Shown piece after piece: positions 1 to 5,286 of a stretch of DNA of 5,286 bases; within the stretch, counting starts at the first letter, position 1; every line of letters starts with the position of its first letter. The notes beneath the pieces were generated by a model. The model saw only the letters and a list, made by a program, of their open reading frames with translations, had not been told where the DNA came from and searched no databases. Made by a program: the position numbers and the translations under genes. Source of the stretch: Tannerellaceae bacterium (GTDB lineage Bacteria; Bacteroidota; Bacteroidia; Bacteroidales; Tannerellaceae); the NCBI GenBank assembly GCA_031279915.1, contig JAITHO010000177.1, forward strand, positions 1 to 5,286, in the 5' to 3' direction.

Positions 1-501
1 GGAGTTGTTGGCGGAGGCCCCATACAGGTGGGCTCGTCAGGCATCTCCGATAGCAGCCGCAAACTCATAGACGTAGCCGACCAGATCGCCCAGCTGCCCG
101 AACTCGTAGGCGCAACGCAGAAGTATCTCGAACAGCTATCCAAAATCTCCAACGACCTCGAGCAATTCAGCGCCCTCACAGAATCGCTCTCCGGAGTATC
201 GAACGGCATCAATCGCAATTCGCAGAGCTACATCCAGCAGATGGAGGCGCTCACCCGCAACGTAGCCGGCCTCAACACCATCTACGAGCTCCAACTCAAA
301 AGCATAAGCTCCCAGATCAGCTCCATCGAACACATCAACTCAGGGCTCAACCGCATCAAAGAACTCTACGACGGATCAATCGTCGACAGCTCAGTATTCC
401 GCAACGAAACAGAGAAGATGGCCCAGCAGCTATCGCAGCTCAACATGGTTTACGCTCGACTGCTGCAAGCCATGACCGTCAACATGGGAATCCCGAAGTG
501 A
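1..501 (+). CDS. gldL: GldL/PorL, T9SS inner-membrane motor subunit (3' part only)
   Basis: The frame is open from base 1 to the TGA at 499-501 and gives 166 residues, so the gene starts upstream of the window. A GTG at 28 is only an internal codon. GldL is the stator-like partner of GldM in the proton-motive-force-driven motor of the type IX secretion and gliding machinery. Its two N-terminal transmembrane helices, with the key glutamate, lie outside the window. What is visible is a glycine-rich linker (residues 1-14 of the visible part) followed by a long, mostly helical, Gln/Ser/Leu-rich region with heptad-like spacing. This fits the cytoplasmic C-terminal coiled-coil domain, and it ends in MTVNMGIPK. 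Identity rests on this C-terminal pattern together with gldM and gldN immediately downstream in the canonical order K-L-M-N. gldM starts 48 bp after the stop, so the genes are very likely co-transcribed. The frame is intact with no sign of decay. Confidence 0.93.
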   Translation, partial: GVVGGGPIQVGSSGISDSSRKLIDVADQIAQLPELVGATQKYLEQLSKISNDLEQFSALTESLSGVSNGINRNSQSYIQQMEALTRNVAGLNTIYELQLKSISSQISSIEHINSGLNRIKELYDGSIVDSSVFRNETEKMAQQLSQLNMVYARLLQAMTVNMGIPK

Positions 502-549
502 TCGCAAGCCCCAAAGGATGCTGAAAACAAAGCAAGCTAATTTGAAACC

Positions 550-2115
550 ATGGCAATAGGCAACAATCCCAACTCTCCGCGCCAGAAGATGATCAACCTG
601 ATGTACCTGGTGTTCATCGCGCTGATGGCCCTCAACGTGTCATCGGAGGTGCTCGACGGCTTCGGGCTGGTGGAAGACAGCCTGAATCAAACCATCGACA
701 ATGCGCAAGAGCGTAACGGCATAGTACAGCAAGAGCTCGCCGACTATTACGCCTCCAACCCCGGCAAAGTGAAGGAATGGTACGAGAAGGGGATTCGCGT
801 CGGCACGGAATCAGAACAGCTGTTCAATTACATCCAAGACCTCAAAGAGCGAATAGCCCGAGCAGCCGACGGCAAGAACTTCGACGTTAACGAAATTGTT
901 CACAAAGACGATCTCGAAGCAGCCTCGCGCATCATGCTCGCTCCTATCAACGGCGAGGGAGTAAGGCTGAGGGAGGCCATAGTATCCTACCGCTCAATGA
1001 TGGCCGGCATGGTTCAGGATTCGATTAAGAAACGCGTCATACGCGAGAGCCTCGGCACCGAACCGCATACGGCAGGCCGCAACTGGGAGGAATCCCTGTT
1101 TGAGAACATGCCCGTAGCCGCAGCCATGACCCTCCTCACCAAGCTGCAAAGCGACGTCATGCACGTGCAAGGCGAGGTCATGAGCAACCTCCTGAGCAGC
1201 GTCGACGTGAAAGACTATCGCGTCAACAAGCTGGAAGCGCAGATCGTTCCCAAGAGCCAGATCGTCATGCAGGGGAGCATGTACGAAGCCAACATCGTTC
1301 TGTCGGCTGTCGATACAACCAAGCGACCCGAAATATGGGTGAACGACGTTCAGCTATCCTCTGCCGACAGCGGACGCTTCATGGCCCGCACCGGAGCGGC
1401 AGGAACCTTCCCCCTCAAGGTAGCCATCCGCCTGCCGGGAAGCGACGGCACAACCCAAACCTATACGGCATCGACCAACTATTTCGTCACGGCTCCCGTG
1501 GCAACGGTAGCTCCGACGATGATGAACGTGCTGTACGCCGGCATCAACAATCCCATAGAGATAGCCATGTCGGGGATTCCGAGCGGCAACATCAGCGCAT
1601 CTAGCTCGGATGCGGGCGTTCGACTGACGCCGCAGGGCAGCTTGTGGGTGGCGCTTCCCTCGGCCGGATCGGTCGGGAAGGAAGTGGAGGTAGTGGTCAG
1701 CGCAAGGATGGCCGACGGCTCGTCGCAGAGGGTCAGCGGTCGCAAGTTCCGCATCAAGATGCTGCCCGACCCTCTGCCATACCTCGAATACAAAGACGCC
1801 GGCGGCAACGTGCGCAGCTTCCGCGGAGGAACAATCACCAAGCGCGATCTCATGCAGGCCGACGGCATTCTGGCTGCCATAGACGACGGCATACTGAACA
1901 TACGCTTCTCCGTGCTCCGCTTTGAACTCACTTATCCCGACTCCTTCGGCAATATGCTCCGAGAAACGGTGGAGGGCACCAACTTCTCCGAACGGCAGAA
2001 AAATTATATCCGCAACCTGCCCCGCGGCAAACAGTTCTGGATAAACAACGTTACGGCCAAAGGCCCCGACGGCATCGAACGAAAAATATCTCCCATACAA
2101 GTAATAGTCAACTAA
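550..2115 (+). CDS. gldM: GldM/PorM, T9SS motor and periplasmic shaft protein
   Basis: This complete 521-residue protein is close to the usual family length (about 513-520). GldM is anchored in the inner membrane by one N-terminal helix, which sits within the GldL pentamer. Its dimeric periplasmic part is thought to transmit motor motion to the GldK/GldN ring. The N-terminus is diagnostic: NNPNSPRQKMINLMYL with hydrophobic residues about 14-30, then the conserved SSEVLDGF. Arg11 in the SPRQKM motif probably corresponds to the conserved N-terminal arginine reported to pair with the GldL glutamate in the membrane (inference by position). Residues about 35-225 look helical (domain D1). Residues about 225-400 are beta-rich Ig-like (D2-D3). 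The C-terminal part from about 405 (LPDPLPYLEYK) fits domain D4. The ATG at 550 is chosen because it gives exactly the family N-terminus. No Shine-Dalgarno is visible, which is normal in this phylum. gldN begins 16 bp after the stop. Confidence 0.97.
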   Translation: MAIGNNPNSPRQKMINLMYLVFIALMALNVSSEVLDGFGLVEDSLNQTIDNAQERNGIVQQELADYYASNPGKVKEWYEKGIRVGTESEQLFNYIQDLKERIARAADGKNFDVNEIVHKDDLEAASRIMLAPINGEGVRLREAIVSYRSMMAGMVQDSIKKRVIRESLGTEPHTAGRNWEESLFENMPVAAAMTLLTKLQSDVMHVQGEVMSNLLSSVDVKDYRVNKLEAQIVPKSQIVMQGSMYEANIVLSAVDTTKRPEIWVNDVQLSSADSGRFMARTGAAGTFPLKVAIRLPGSDGTTQTYTASTNYFVTAPVATVAPTMMNVLYAGINNPIEIAMSGIPSGNISASSSDAGVRLTPQGSLWVALPSAGSVGKEVEVVVSARMADGSSQRVSGRKFRIKMLPDPLPYLEYKDAGGNVRSFRGGTITKRDLMQADGILAAIDDGILNIRFSVLRFELTYPDSFGNMLRETVEGTNFSERQKNYIRNLPRGKQFWINNVTAKGPDGIERKISPIQVIVN

Positions 2116-2131
2116 GAAATACTCATACAAT

Positions 2132-3199
2132 ATGAATCGCTTTAACTGCATACTTATCCTGACTGCAATACTTGCCCTATCAGCATCCACATCGCTTGGG
2201 CAAGACAGCAATCAAACCCAGCGACGCTCGCCGCAAGCACGCACCGGAGCCCGCGAAACGGAGAAGAAAGAAACCGGACTGCCCGAACTTACTTTCCGGG
2301 CGCAGGACATGAACGAACGACTGACACAGGAAACCGGCAACGCACGATGGATGCGCGTCATCTACCGGCAGCTCGACCTCAACAAGGATGAGAATGCCCC
2401 GCTCTATTATCCTCCCCGACCGCTTAACGGCAACATGAATCTCTTCTCGACTATCTTCCAGCTCCTCGTGGAGGGCAAGATCACGGCATACAATTACGAG
2501 GACGGATTCGAAGCCTTCGACGATGAGCATCTCCTCCAGCTAAAGGACTTCCTCGACCGCGCGCACATCTACTACGAAGAGATCCCCGGCGCTGCAGGAG
2601 CTCAGCCTTCATTCGTCATCAACGAGAGCGATATTCCATCTGCCGAAGTGCTGACCTACTACGTGAAGGAGGCCTGGTACTTCGACCAGAATAACTCCGT
2701 GTTCGACGTCAAAACACTTGCCATCTGCCCGCTCGTTACCATGTCGGGCGACCTTGGCGAACGCGAAACGACGCCGCTCTTCTGGTTGCCCTACGAGAAC
2801 ATCCGGCCATACATATCTCATACGCGCATCATGACCTCCAACATCAACAACGTTAAAACCTTCACCCTCGACGATTACTTCCGGCGGCGCATGTTCGACG
2901 GCGAGATCATCAAGACGGAGAACCTGATGAATAAAACCCTGCGCGAATACTATCCCGACCCCGACACTCTATTGCTGGCCCAGCAGACTATCGAAAAGCA
3001 GCTCGACGATTTCCAAGAAGCGCTCTACCTGAATGTCGATTCGCTCATCGCCGCCGATCCTAAGGCTGCGAAGAAGGCCGAAAAGGAAGCCAAAACCTCC
3101 ACCCGCAGCAGCTCCTCGTCAAAGCAAACCGCCGCCAAAACTCCTCCGCCGCCCAAAGCTGAGCGTAGCGCTCCTGTGCGCAGCGTTCGCCGCCGCTAA
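2132..3199 (+). CDS. gldN: GldN/PorN, T9SS periplasmic ring protein
   Basis: This complete 355-residue protein lies within the family range (GldN and PorN are roughly 320-360). GldN is a periplasmic protein that forms large rings with the outer-membrane lipoprotein GldK/PorK and links them to GldM. A Sec signal peptide is visible at residues 1-23: basic start MNR, hydrophobic core CILILTAILAL, likely cleavage in SLG|Q. There is no lipobox cysteine at the cleavage point, which fits a soluble periplasmic protein. The body, from about residue 55 to 305, contains family-like segments such as WMRVIYRQLDL, PLYYPPRPLNG and NLFSTIFQLL, then FDGEIIKTENLMN and LREYYPD near the end. From about residue 310 there is an extra, low-complexity tail rich in Lys, Ala, Ser and Pro, ending in RRR. 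The gene follows gldM by 16 bp and is presumably co-transcribed. No classical terminator with a T-tract follows directly; the palindrome at 3221-3303 is the only structured element downstream. Confidence 0.95.
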   Translation: MNRFNCILILTAILALSASTSLGQDSNQTQRRSPQARTGARETEKKETGLPELTFRAQDMNERLTQETGNARWMRVIYRQLDLNKDENAPLYYPPRPLNGNMNLFSTIFQLLVEGKITAYNYEDGFEAFDDEHLLQLKDFLDRAHIYYEEIPGAAGAQPSFVINESDIPSAEVLTYYVKEAWYFDQNNSVFDVKTLAICPLVTMSGDLGERETTPLFWLPYENIRPYISHTRIMTSNINNVKTFTLDDYFRRRMFDGEIIKTENLMNKTLREYYPDPDTLLLAQQTIEKQLDDFQEALYLNVDSLIAADPKAAKKAEKEAKTSTRSSSSSKQTAAKTPPPPKAERSAPVRSVRRR

Positions 3200-3220
3200 A
3201 TGATAACTCCTACTAATTGC

Positions 3221-3303
3221 TTTTTCTGCGTTATGCTCCGTCGGCAAAATGCTCATTTACTAAAGTAAACTCCGCTTTTGCCTCTCTCGCAAGCCTTGAA
3301 AAA
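3221..3303. repeat. Large imperfect palindrome in the gldN-chr gap (REP-like or terminator)
   Basis: The dyad centre lies at the loop 3261-3264 (TAAA). TTTAC (3256-3260) pairs with GTAAA (3265-3269). A symmetrical 6-nt non-pairing block follows (3250-3255 against 3270-3275). Next GGCAAAA (3243-3249) pairs with TTTTGCC (3276-3282), then another unpaired 6-nt block, and TGC (3234-3236) pairs with GCA (3289-3291). Finally TTTT (3222-3225) pairs with AAAA (3300-3303). The bilateral symmetry therefore extends over about 80 bp of the 126-bp intergenic region. As RNA it would form an interrupted hairpin that could protect the gldN 3' end or attenuate read-through into the chr genes. As DNA it could be a dispersed intergenic palindromic repeat. 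The inner two arms are certain by base matching; the outer ones are weak. The function is inference. Confidence 0.6.
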
Positions 3304-3325
3304 TCGAATTATTAGAAGTTCTCAA

Positions 3326-3856
3326 ATGTATCTCTCACTCTTTCTTACCTTCCTGCGCATAGGCGCCTTTACCATTGGGGGCGGATATGCCATGCTGCCG
3401 CTGATTGAGCGCGAAGCCGTGGGGCGCAAGTGGATGAGCCGCGAGGAGTTTGTCGACGTCCTTGCCGTGGCGCAGGCTATGCCGGGGATCTTTGCCGTCA
3501 ACATCGCTATTTTCATAGGATACCGCCTGAAGAAAACTCCGGGCAGCATCGTCTGTTGCCTGGCCGCCGTGTTGCCGTCCTTTCTGATGATACTTACGAT
3601 CGCGCTCTGCTTTGCTCATATAAAGGACAATGCTTGGGTGGACAGAATGTTCAGGGGCATACGTCCGGTCGTGGTGGCGCTCATCGCCGTGCCATGCCTC
3701 TCGGCTGCTAAGACCGTAGGGATCACTTGGCAGACGGCGGTCATTCCGATCGCTGCCGCTTTGCTGATATGGCAGATGGGCGTGTCGCCGGTCTACATCG
3801 TGCTGCTGGCTGCGGCCGGAGGATGGTTGTATGGTCGATTAATGGGCAGGCTATGA
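3326..3856 (+). CDS. Chromate transporter family protein, N-type half (short-chain CHR)
   Basis: This 176-residue, strongly hydrophobic membrane protein is a single CHR domain. Family hallmarks are FTIGGGYAML (residues 15-24), the EEFVDVLAVAQAMPG region (40-54), VNIAIFIGY (58-66), LPSF (83-86) and FRGIRPVVVALI (109-120). Hydrophobic segments lie at about 3-25, 74-98, 113-128, 136-150 and 154-170. In short-chain CHR proteins (pairs such as Bacillus subtilis YwrA/YwrB) two half-size proteins of opposite topology work together. Efflux of chromate is the characterised role, but the natural substrate may be another oxyanion or be unknown. The start is placed at ATG 3326 because MYLSLFLTFLRIG aligns with the partner's MIYLQLFLTYIKIG. 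A longer TTG start at 3278 would lie in the palindrome and add a polar, non-family leader. The motif reads PGIF where the partner has PGPI. The stop overlaps the next start (ATGA), implying translational coupling. Confidence 0.9.
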   Translation: MYLSLFLTFLRIGAFTIGGGYAMLPLIEREAVGRKWMSREEFVDVLAVAQAMPGIFAVNIAIFIGYRLKKTPGSIVCCLAAVLPSFLMILTIALCFAHIKDNAWVDRMFRGIRPVVVALIAVPCLSAAKTVGITWQTAVIPIAAALLIWQMGVSPVYIVLLAAAGGWLYGRLMGRL

Positions 3857-4401
3857 TATACCTCCAGCTCTTCCTTACATATATAAAGATCGGGTTGTTC
3901 AACTTTGGAGGCGGATATGCCATGCTATCCTTCATCCGCCATGAGGTGGTTGATAAGCACGGATGGATAGGCTCGCAGGAATTTACCGACATTGTAGCCA
4001 TATCACAAACAACGCCTGGCCCTATCGGCATCAACAGCGCCACCTACGTAGGCTATGCCGCTACTGTCAATGCTGGATATTCGCCGGCTATGGGAGCGCT
4101 GGGATCGGTGGTGGCAACCATTGCCGTATGCTTGCCATCGTTCGCGATTGTGCTCGCCATATCCAGATTCTATGCGGCCTTCCGAAGGAATCGCCACGTG
4201 GAGGCAGCTTTCCTTGGATTGCGTCCGGCAACCGTTGGCCTCATAGCAGCCGCCGCACTGATGCTGATGAACGACGATAACTTTGTTGACGGCAAAAGCA
4301 TAGCCCTCTTTGCCGTCGCCTTCGCGCTCTCCTGGAGATTCAAAGTCCATCCCATTGCGATAATTGCCATGGCTGCCTTGGCCGGCATCCTGCTCTATTA
4401 A
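3853..4401 (+). CDS. Chromate transporter family protein, C-type half (short-chain CHR)
   Basis: This 182-residue membrane protein is homologous to the gene before it and is the second half of the presumed heterodimer. Visible CHR hallmarks are FNFGGGYAML (residues 16-25), SQEFTDIVAISQTTPGPIGIN (41-61, the canonical PGP loop), TYVGY (64-68), CLPSF (93-97) and FLGLRPATVGLI (120-131). Hydrophobic stretches continue to the C-terminus. The start ATG at 3853 overlaps the upstream TGA by 4 bp (ATGA), typical of coupled translation giving equal amounts of two subunits. The same frame stays open upstream to an ATG at 3727, but that extension is Arg/Gly-rich, unlike the family, and lies inside the first chr gene, so it is rejected. 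Known single-domain CHR pairs require both members for chromate resistance. Activity on chromate in this organism is inference. No clear hairpin terminator follows the gene. Confidence 0.91.
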   Translation: MIYLQLFLTYIKIGLFNFGGGYAMLSFIRHEVVDKHGWIGSQEFTDIVAISQTTPGPIGINSATYVGYAATVNAGYSPAMGALGSVVATIAVCLPSFAIVLAISRFYAAFRRNRHVEAAFLGLRPATVGLIAAAALMLMNDDNFVDGKSIALFAVAFALSWRFKVHPIAIIAMAALAGILLY

Positions 4402-4539
4402 TTTGCCTAATTATTTAAAACGCTTATCCGCACAATTGCCTCTAATTTAAATTAAGGGAATCAAAAATAATTTGCTGATTAATAGAGAAACAAATACTTT
4501 TGCAAAATAAAACTTACTGTTAATTTAGAAATGTAATTT
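4402..4539. other. AT-rich intergenic region upstream of the Panacea gene
   Basis: These 138 bp separate the chr pair from the low-GC block. Composition falls abruptly on entering this region. It contains a perfect 12-bp palindrome TAATTTAAATTA (4443-4454), three copies of TAATTTA (4443-4449, 4521-4527, 4534-4540, the last overlapping the start codon) and one convincing promoter (4471-4502). No open frame of note and no strong terminator hairpin for the chr genes were found. Confidence 0.7.
4471..4502 (+). promoter_or_regulatory. Bacteroidota-type promoter for the Panacea/downstream gene pair
   Basis: A -33 element TTTG (4471-4474) and a -7 element TACTTTTG (4495-4502), an exact match to TAnnTTTG, are separated by 20 nt. 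This matches the consensus for the primary sigma factor of Bacteroidota. Transcription would start at about 4507-4512, leaving a leader of roughly 30 nt before the ATG at 4540. The leader has no Shine-Dalgarno and is A/T-rich, as is common in this phylum. It indicates that the last two genes are expressed independently of the chr genes. Confidence 0.72.
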
Positions 4540-4977
4540 ATGAACTATAAAGTATTAGATATCGCAAACAAAATAATCAAAATGGCTTCTGATCATGATG
4601 CGGGAGAACTCATTTCTAACATGAAGTTACAGAAGTTACTTTACTATCAACAAGGGTTTCATTTAGCGTATTTTGGAAAACCTCTGTTTGAAGAAAATAT
4701 AGAAGCATGGATGTATGGTCCGGTAGTGCCATCTATTTATGAAAAATACAAAACAGAAGGTTCAAATGGCTTGAAATATGAAGGTTCTGTAATCTCTTTA
4801 ACTCCTAAAGAAGAAGCATTATTTAATGAAGTAATGAGGGTTTATGGAGAATTTTCAGCTATCGGATTAATGAATCTTACTCATTCTGAAAATCCTTGGA
4901 AAGAGACTTCTATTGGGGTAGGAAACGAAATAAGCAAAGACAAAATGATGTGTTTTTTCAAGAAAAAATTGAAATAA
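4540..4977 (+). CDS. Panacea-domain (DUF4065/SocA-like) protein, probable antitoxin
   Basis: This complete 145-residue protein is almost entirely one Panacea domain (formerly DUF4065; relatives include Caulobacter SocA and phage GepA). Hallmarks seen are an N-terminal helix VLDIANKII (5-13), MKLQKLLYYQQGF (28-40), LAYFGKPLFEENIEAWMYGPVVP (42-64), with W57 and the YGPV turn, SIYEKY (65-70), and a C-terminal L-x4-H-x-E-x-PW motif (110-120, with HSENPW at 115-120). Panacea domains are known as hyper-promiscuous antitoxin domains that neutralise unrelated toxins by direct binding. SocA instead acts as a proteolysis adaptor for its toxin SocB. The protein has no extra DNA-binding domain, so autoregulation would have to come from the Panacea fold or a complex. 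It is low in GC compared with the genes before it, has its own promoter, and is followed after 6 bp by an unrecognised gene, which is the arrangement of a toxin-antitoxin operon. The antitoxin role is inference from family and context. Confidence 0.88.
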   Translation: MNYKVLDIANKIIKMASDHDAGELISNMKLQKLLYYQQGFHLAYFGKPLFEENIEAWMYGPVVPSIYEKYKTEGSNGLKYEGSVISLTPKEEALFNEVMRVYGEFSAIGLMNLTHSENPWKETSIGVGNEISKDKMMCFFKKKLK

Positions 4978-4983
4978 GCGAAT

Positions 4984-5286
4984 ATGGGTAATAAGAAAGA
5001 GCGCCCTCTAATAAAAAATGCGACAAGAGAAGAAAACATCAATAAAAACAATATAGAGACTCTTAGTTACCCTATATTTTGCTTCAAATATTTACAAGAC
5101 GTTTCTATAAAGGACTCTACTGATGCGAAGTTTTTTAAAGAGTTCTTATTTAGATTGCAACGATTATCTGTTTTAGGGTGGGAAGGGATAAGAAAGTCGC
5201 AAAGACATAGTTTTGGAACTGAAAAAATATCTGTACAGAATTTAAAACCTATAGTTCGCCCATCTATTGTAACGCCGGAAGTAACA
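4984..5286 (+). CDS. Unrecognised protein downstream of Panacea gene, candidate toxin (5' part)
   Basis: From ATG 4984 the frame stays open for 101 codons to the window edge, so the C-terminus is missing. The start is only 6 bp after the Panacea stop and in the same frame, and no upstream alternative exists because the TAA at 4975-4977 precedes it in frame. The first 25 or so residues are polar and basic/Asn-rich (KKERP, NINKNN). Then comes a hydrophobic-aromatic strand-like stretch (YPIFCFKYL, 29-37), an amphipathic helix (FFKEFLFRLQRLSVLGW, 50-66) and IRKSQRHSFGTEKI (69-82). No transmembrane segment or signal peptide is visible, so it is probably cytoplasmic. I do not recognise the family. 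RKSQRH at 70-75 formally fits the R-x4-6-H pattern of HEPN ribonucleases, but this short motif is weak evidence. Position next to a Panacea gene, low GC and tight spacing suggest the toxin of a TA pair; this is inference. Confidence 0.75.
   Translation, partial: MGNKKERPLIKNATREENINKNNIETLSYPIFCFKYLQDVSIKDSTDAKFFKEFLFRLQRLSVLGWEGIRKSQRHSFGTEKISVQNLKPIVRPSIVTPEVT

Noticed and set aside
28..501. GldL starting at GTG 28 as a complete small protein
   Set aside because: The frame is open to the window edge and lacks the transmembrane helices, so this is the 3' part of a longer gene.
502..549. Regulatory element or small gene between gldL and gldM
   Set aside because: Only 48 bp with a short out-of-frame ATG at 518. 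No hairpin or promoter motif was found.
1354..2211. Long antisense open frame (285 codons) across the 3' half of gldM and start of gldN
   Set aside because: It is a mirror of GC-rich, strongly biased codon use in gldM. The sense strand encodes a full, recognisable GldM and the antisense product has no family-like features.
3278..3325. Upstream TTG start extending the first chr protein by 16 residues
   Set aside because: The extension lies inside the palindromic element, is polar and is not part of the CHR family N-terminus. ATG 3326 aligns with the partner gene's start.
3727..3852. Upstream ATG extending the second chr protein by 42 residues
   Set aside because: The extension overlaps the first chr gene in another frame, is Arg/Gly-rich and non-hydrophobic, and the ATGA overlap gives a standard start at 3853.
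4403..4448. Imperfect direct repeat TTGCC-TAATT (4403-4412) and TTGCC-TC-TAATT (4436-4447) as an island border or target duplication
   Set aside because: It is short, interrupted and AT-rich. No integrase or inverted ends are seen, so it may well be chance.

Overview
The window is bacterial and most likely from the order Bacteroidales (phylum Bacteroidota). The first two thirds carry consecutive genes of the type IX secretion system (T9SS/Por) core, gldL-gldM-gldN, which is found only in this phylum. The last intergenic region holds a textbook Bacteroidota promoter (TTTG, 20-nt spacer, TAnnTTTG). Start regions lack Shine-Dalgarno sequences, as is usual there. Family and genus cannot be settled from this stretch.

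Layout, all on the + strand: (1) 1-501, the 3' part of gldL, cytoplasmic C-terminal domain only. (2) 550-2115, complete gldM. (3) 2132-3199, complete gldN with a signal peptide and an unusual basic, Ser/Pro-rich tail. Small gaps (48 and 16 bp) indicate one transcript. (4) 3200-3325, a gap filled mostly by a large imperfect palindrome. (5) 3326-3856 and 3853-4401, two half-size chromate-transporter-family genes overlapping by ATGA, presumably the two halves of a heterodimeric transporter. (6) 4402-4539, an AT-rich intergenic region with a promoter. (7) 4540-4977, a Panacea-domain (DUF4065/SocA-like) protein, followed after 6 bp by (8) 4984-5286+, an open frame of unrecognised family that runs off the window.

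Functionally there are three blocks. GldL and GldM form the proton-driven inner-membrane motor of the T9SS, and GldN forms a periplasmic ring with the lipoprotein GldK, whose gene would be expected just upstream of this window. The chr pair is a separate membrane transporter. The last two genes look like a toxin-antitoxin module: Panacea domains are promiscuous antitoxin domains, and the downstream gene sits where the toxin is expected. Base composition drops sharply at about 4400 (hand count 39/60 G+C at 1801-1860 in gldM, 34/60 at 3541-3600 in the chr gene, 18/60 at 4741-4800 in the Panacea gene). This suggests that the last block is horizontally acquired and that the window ends inside a small island. 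The unidentified partner of the Panacea protein is the best candidate here for something undescribed.
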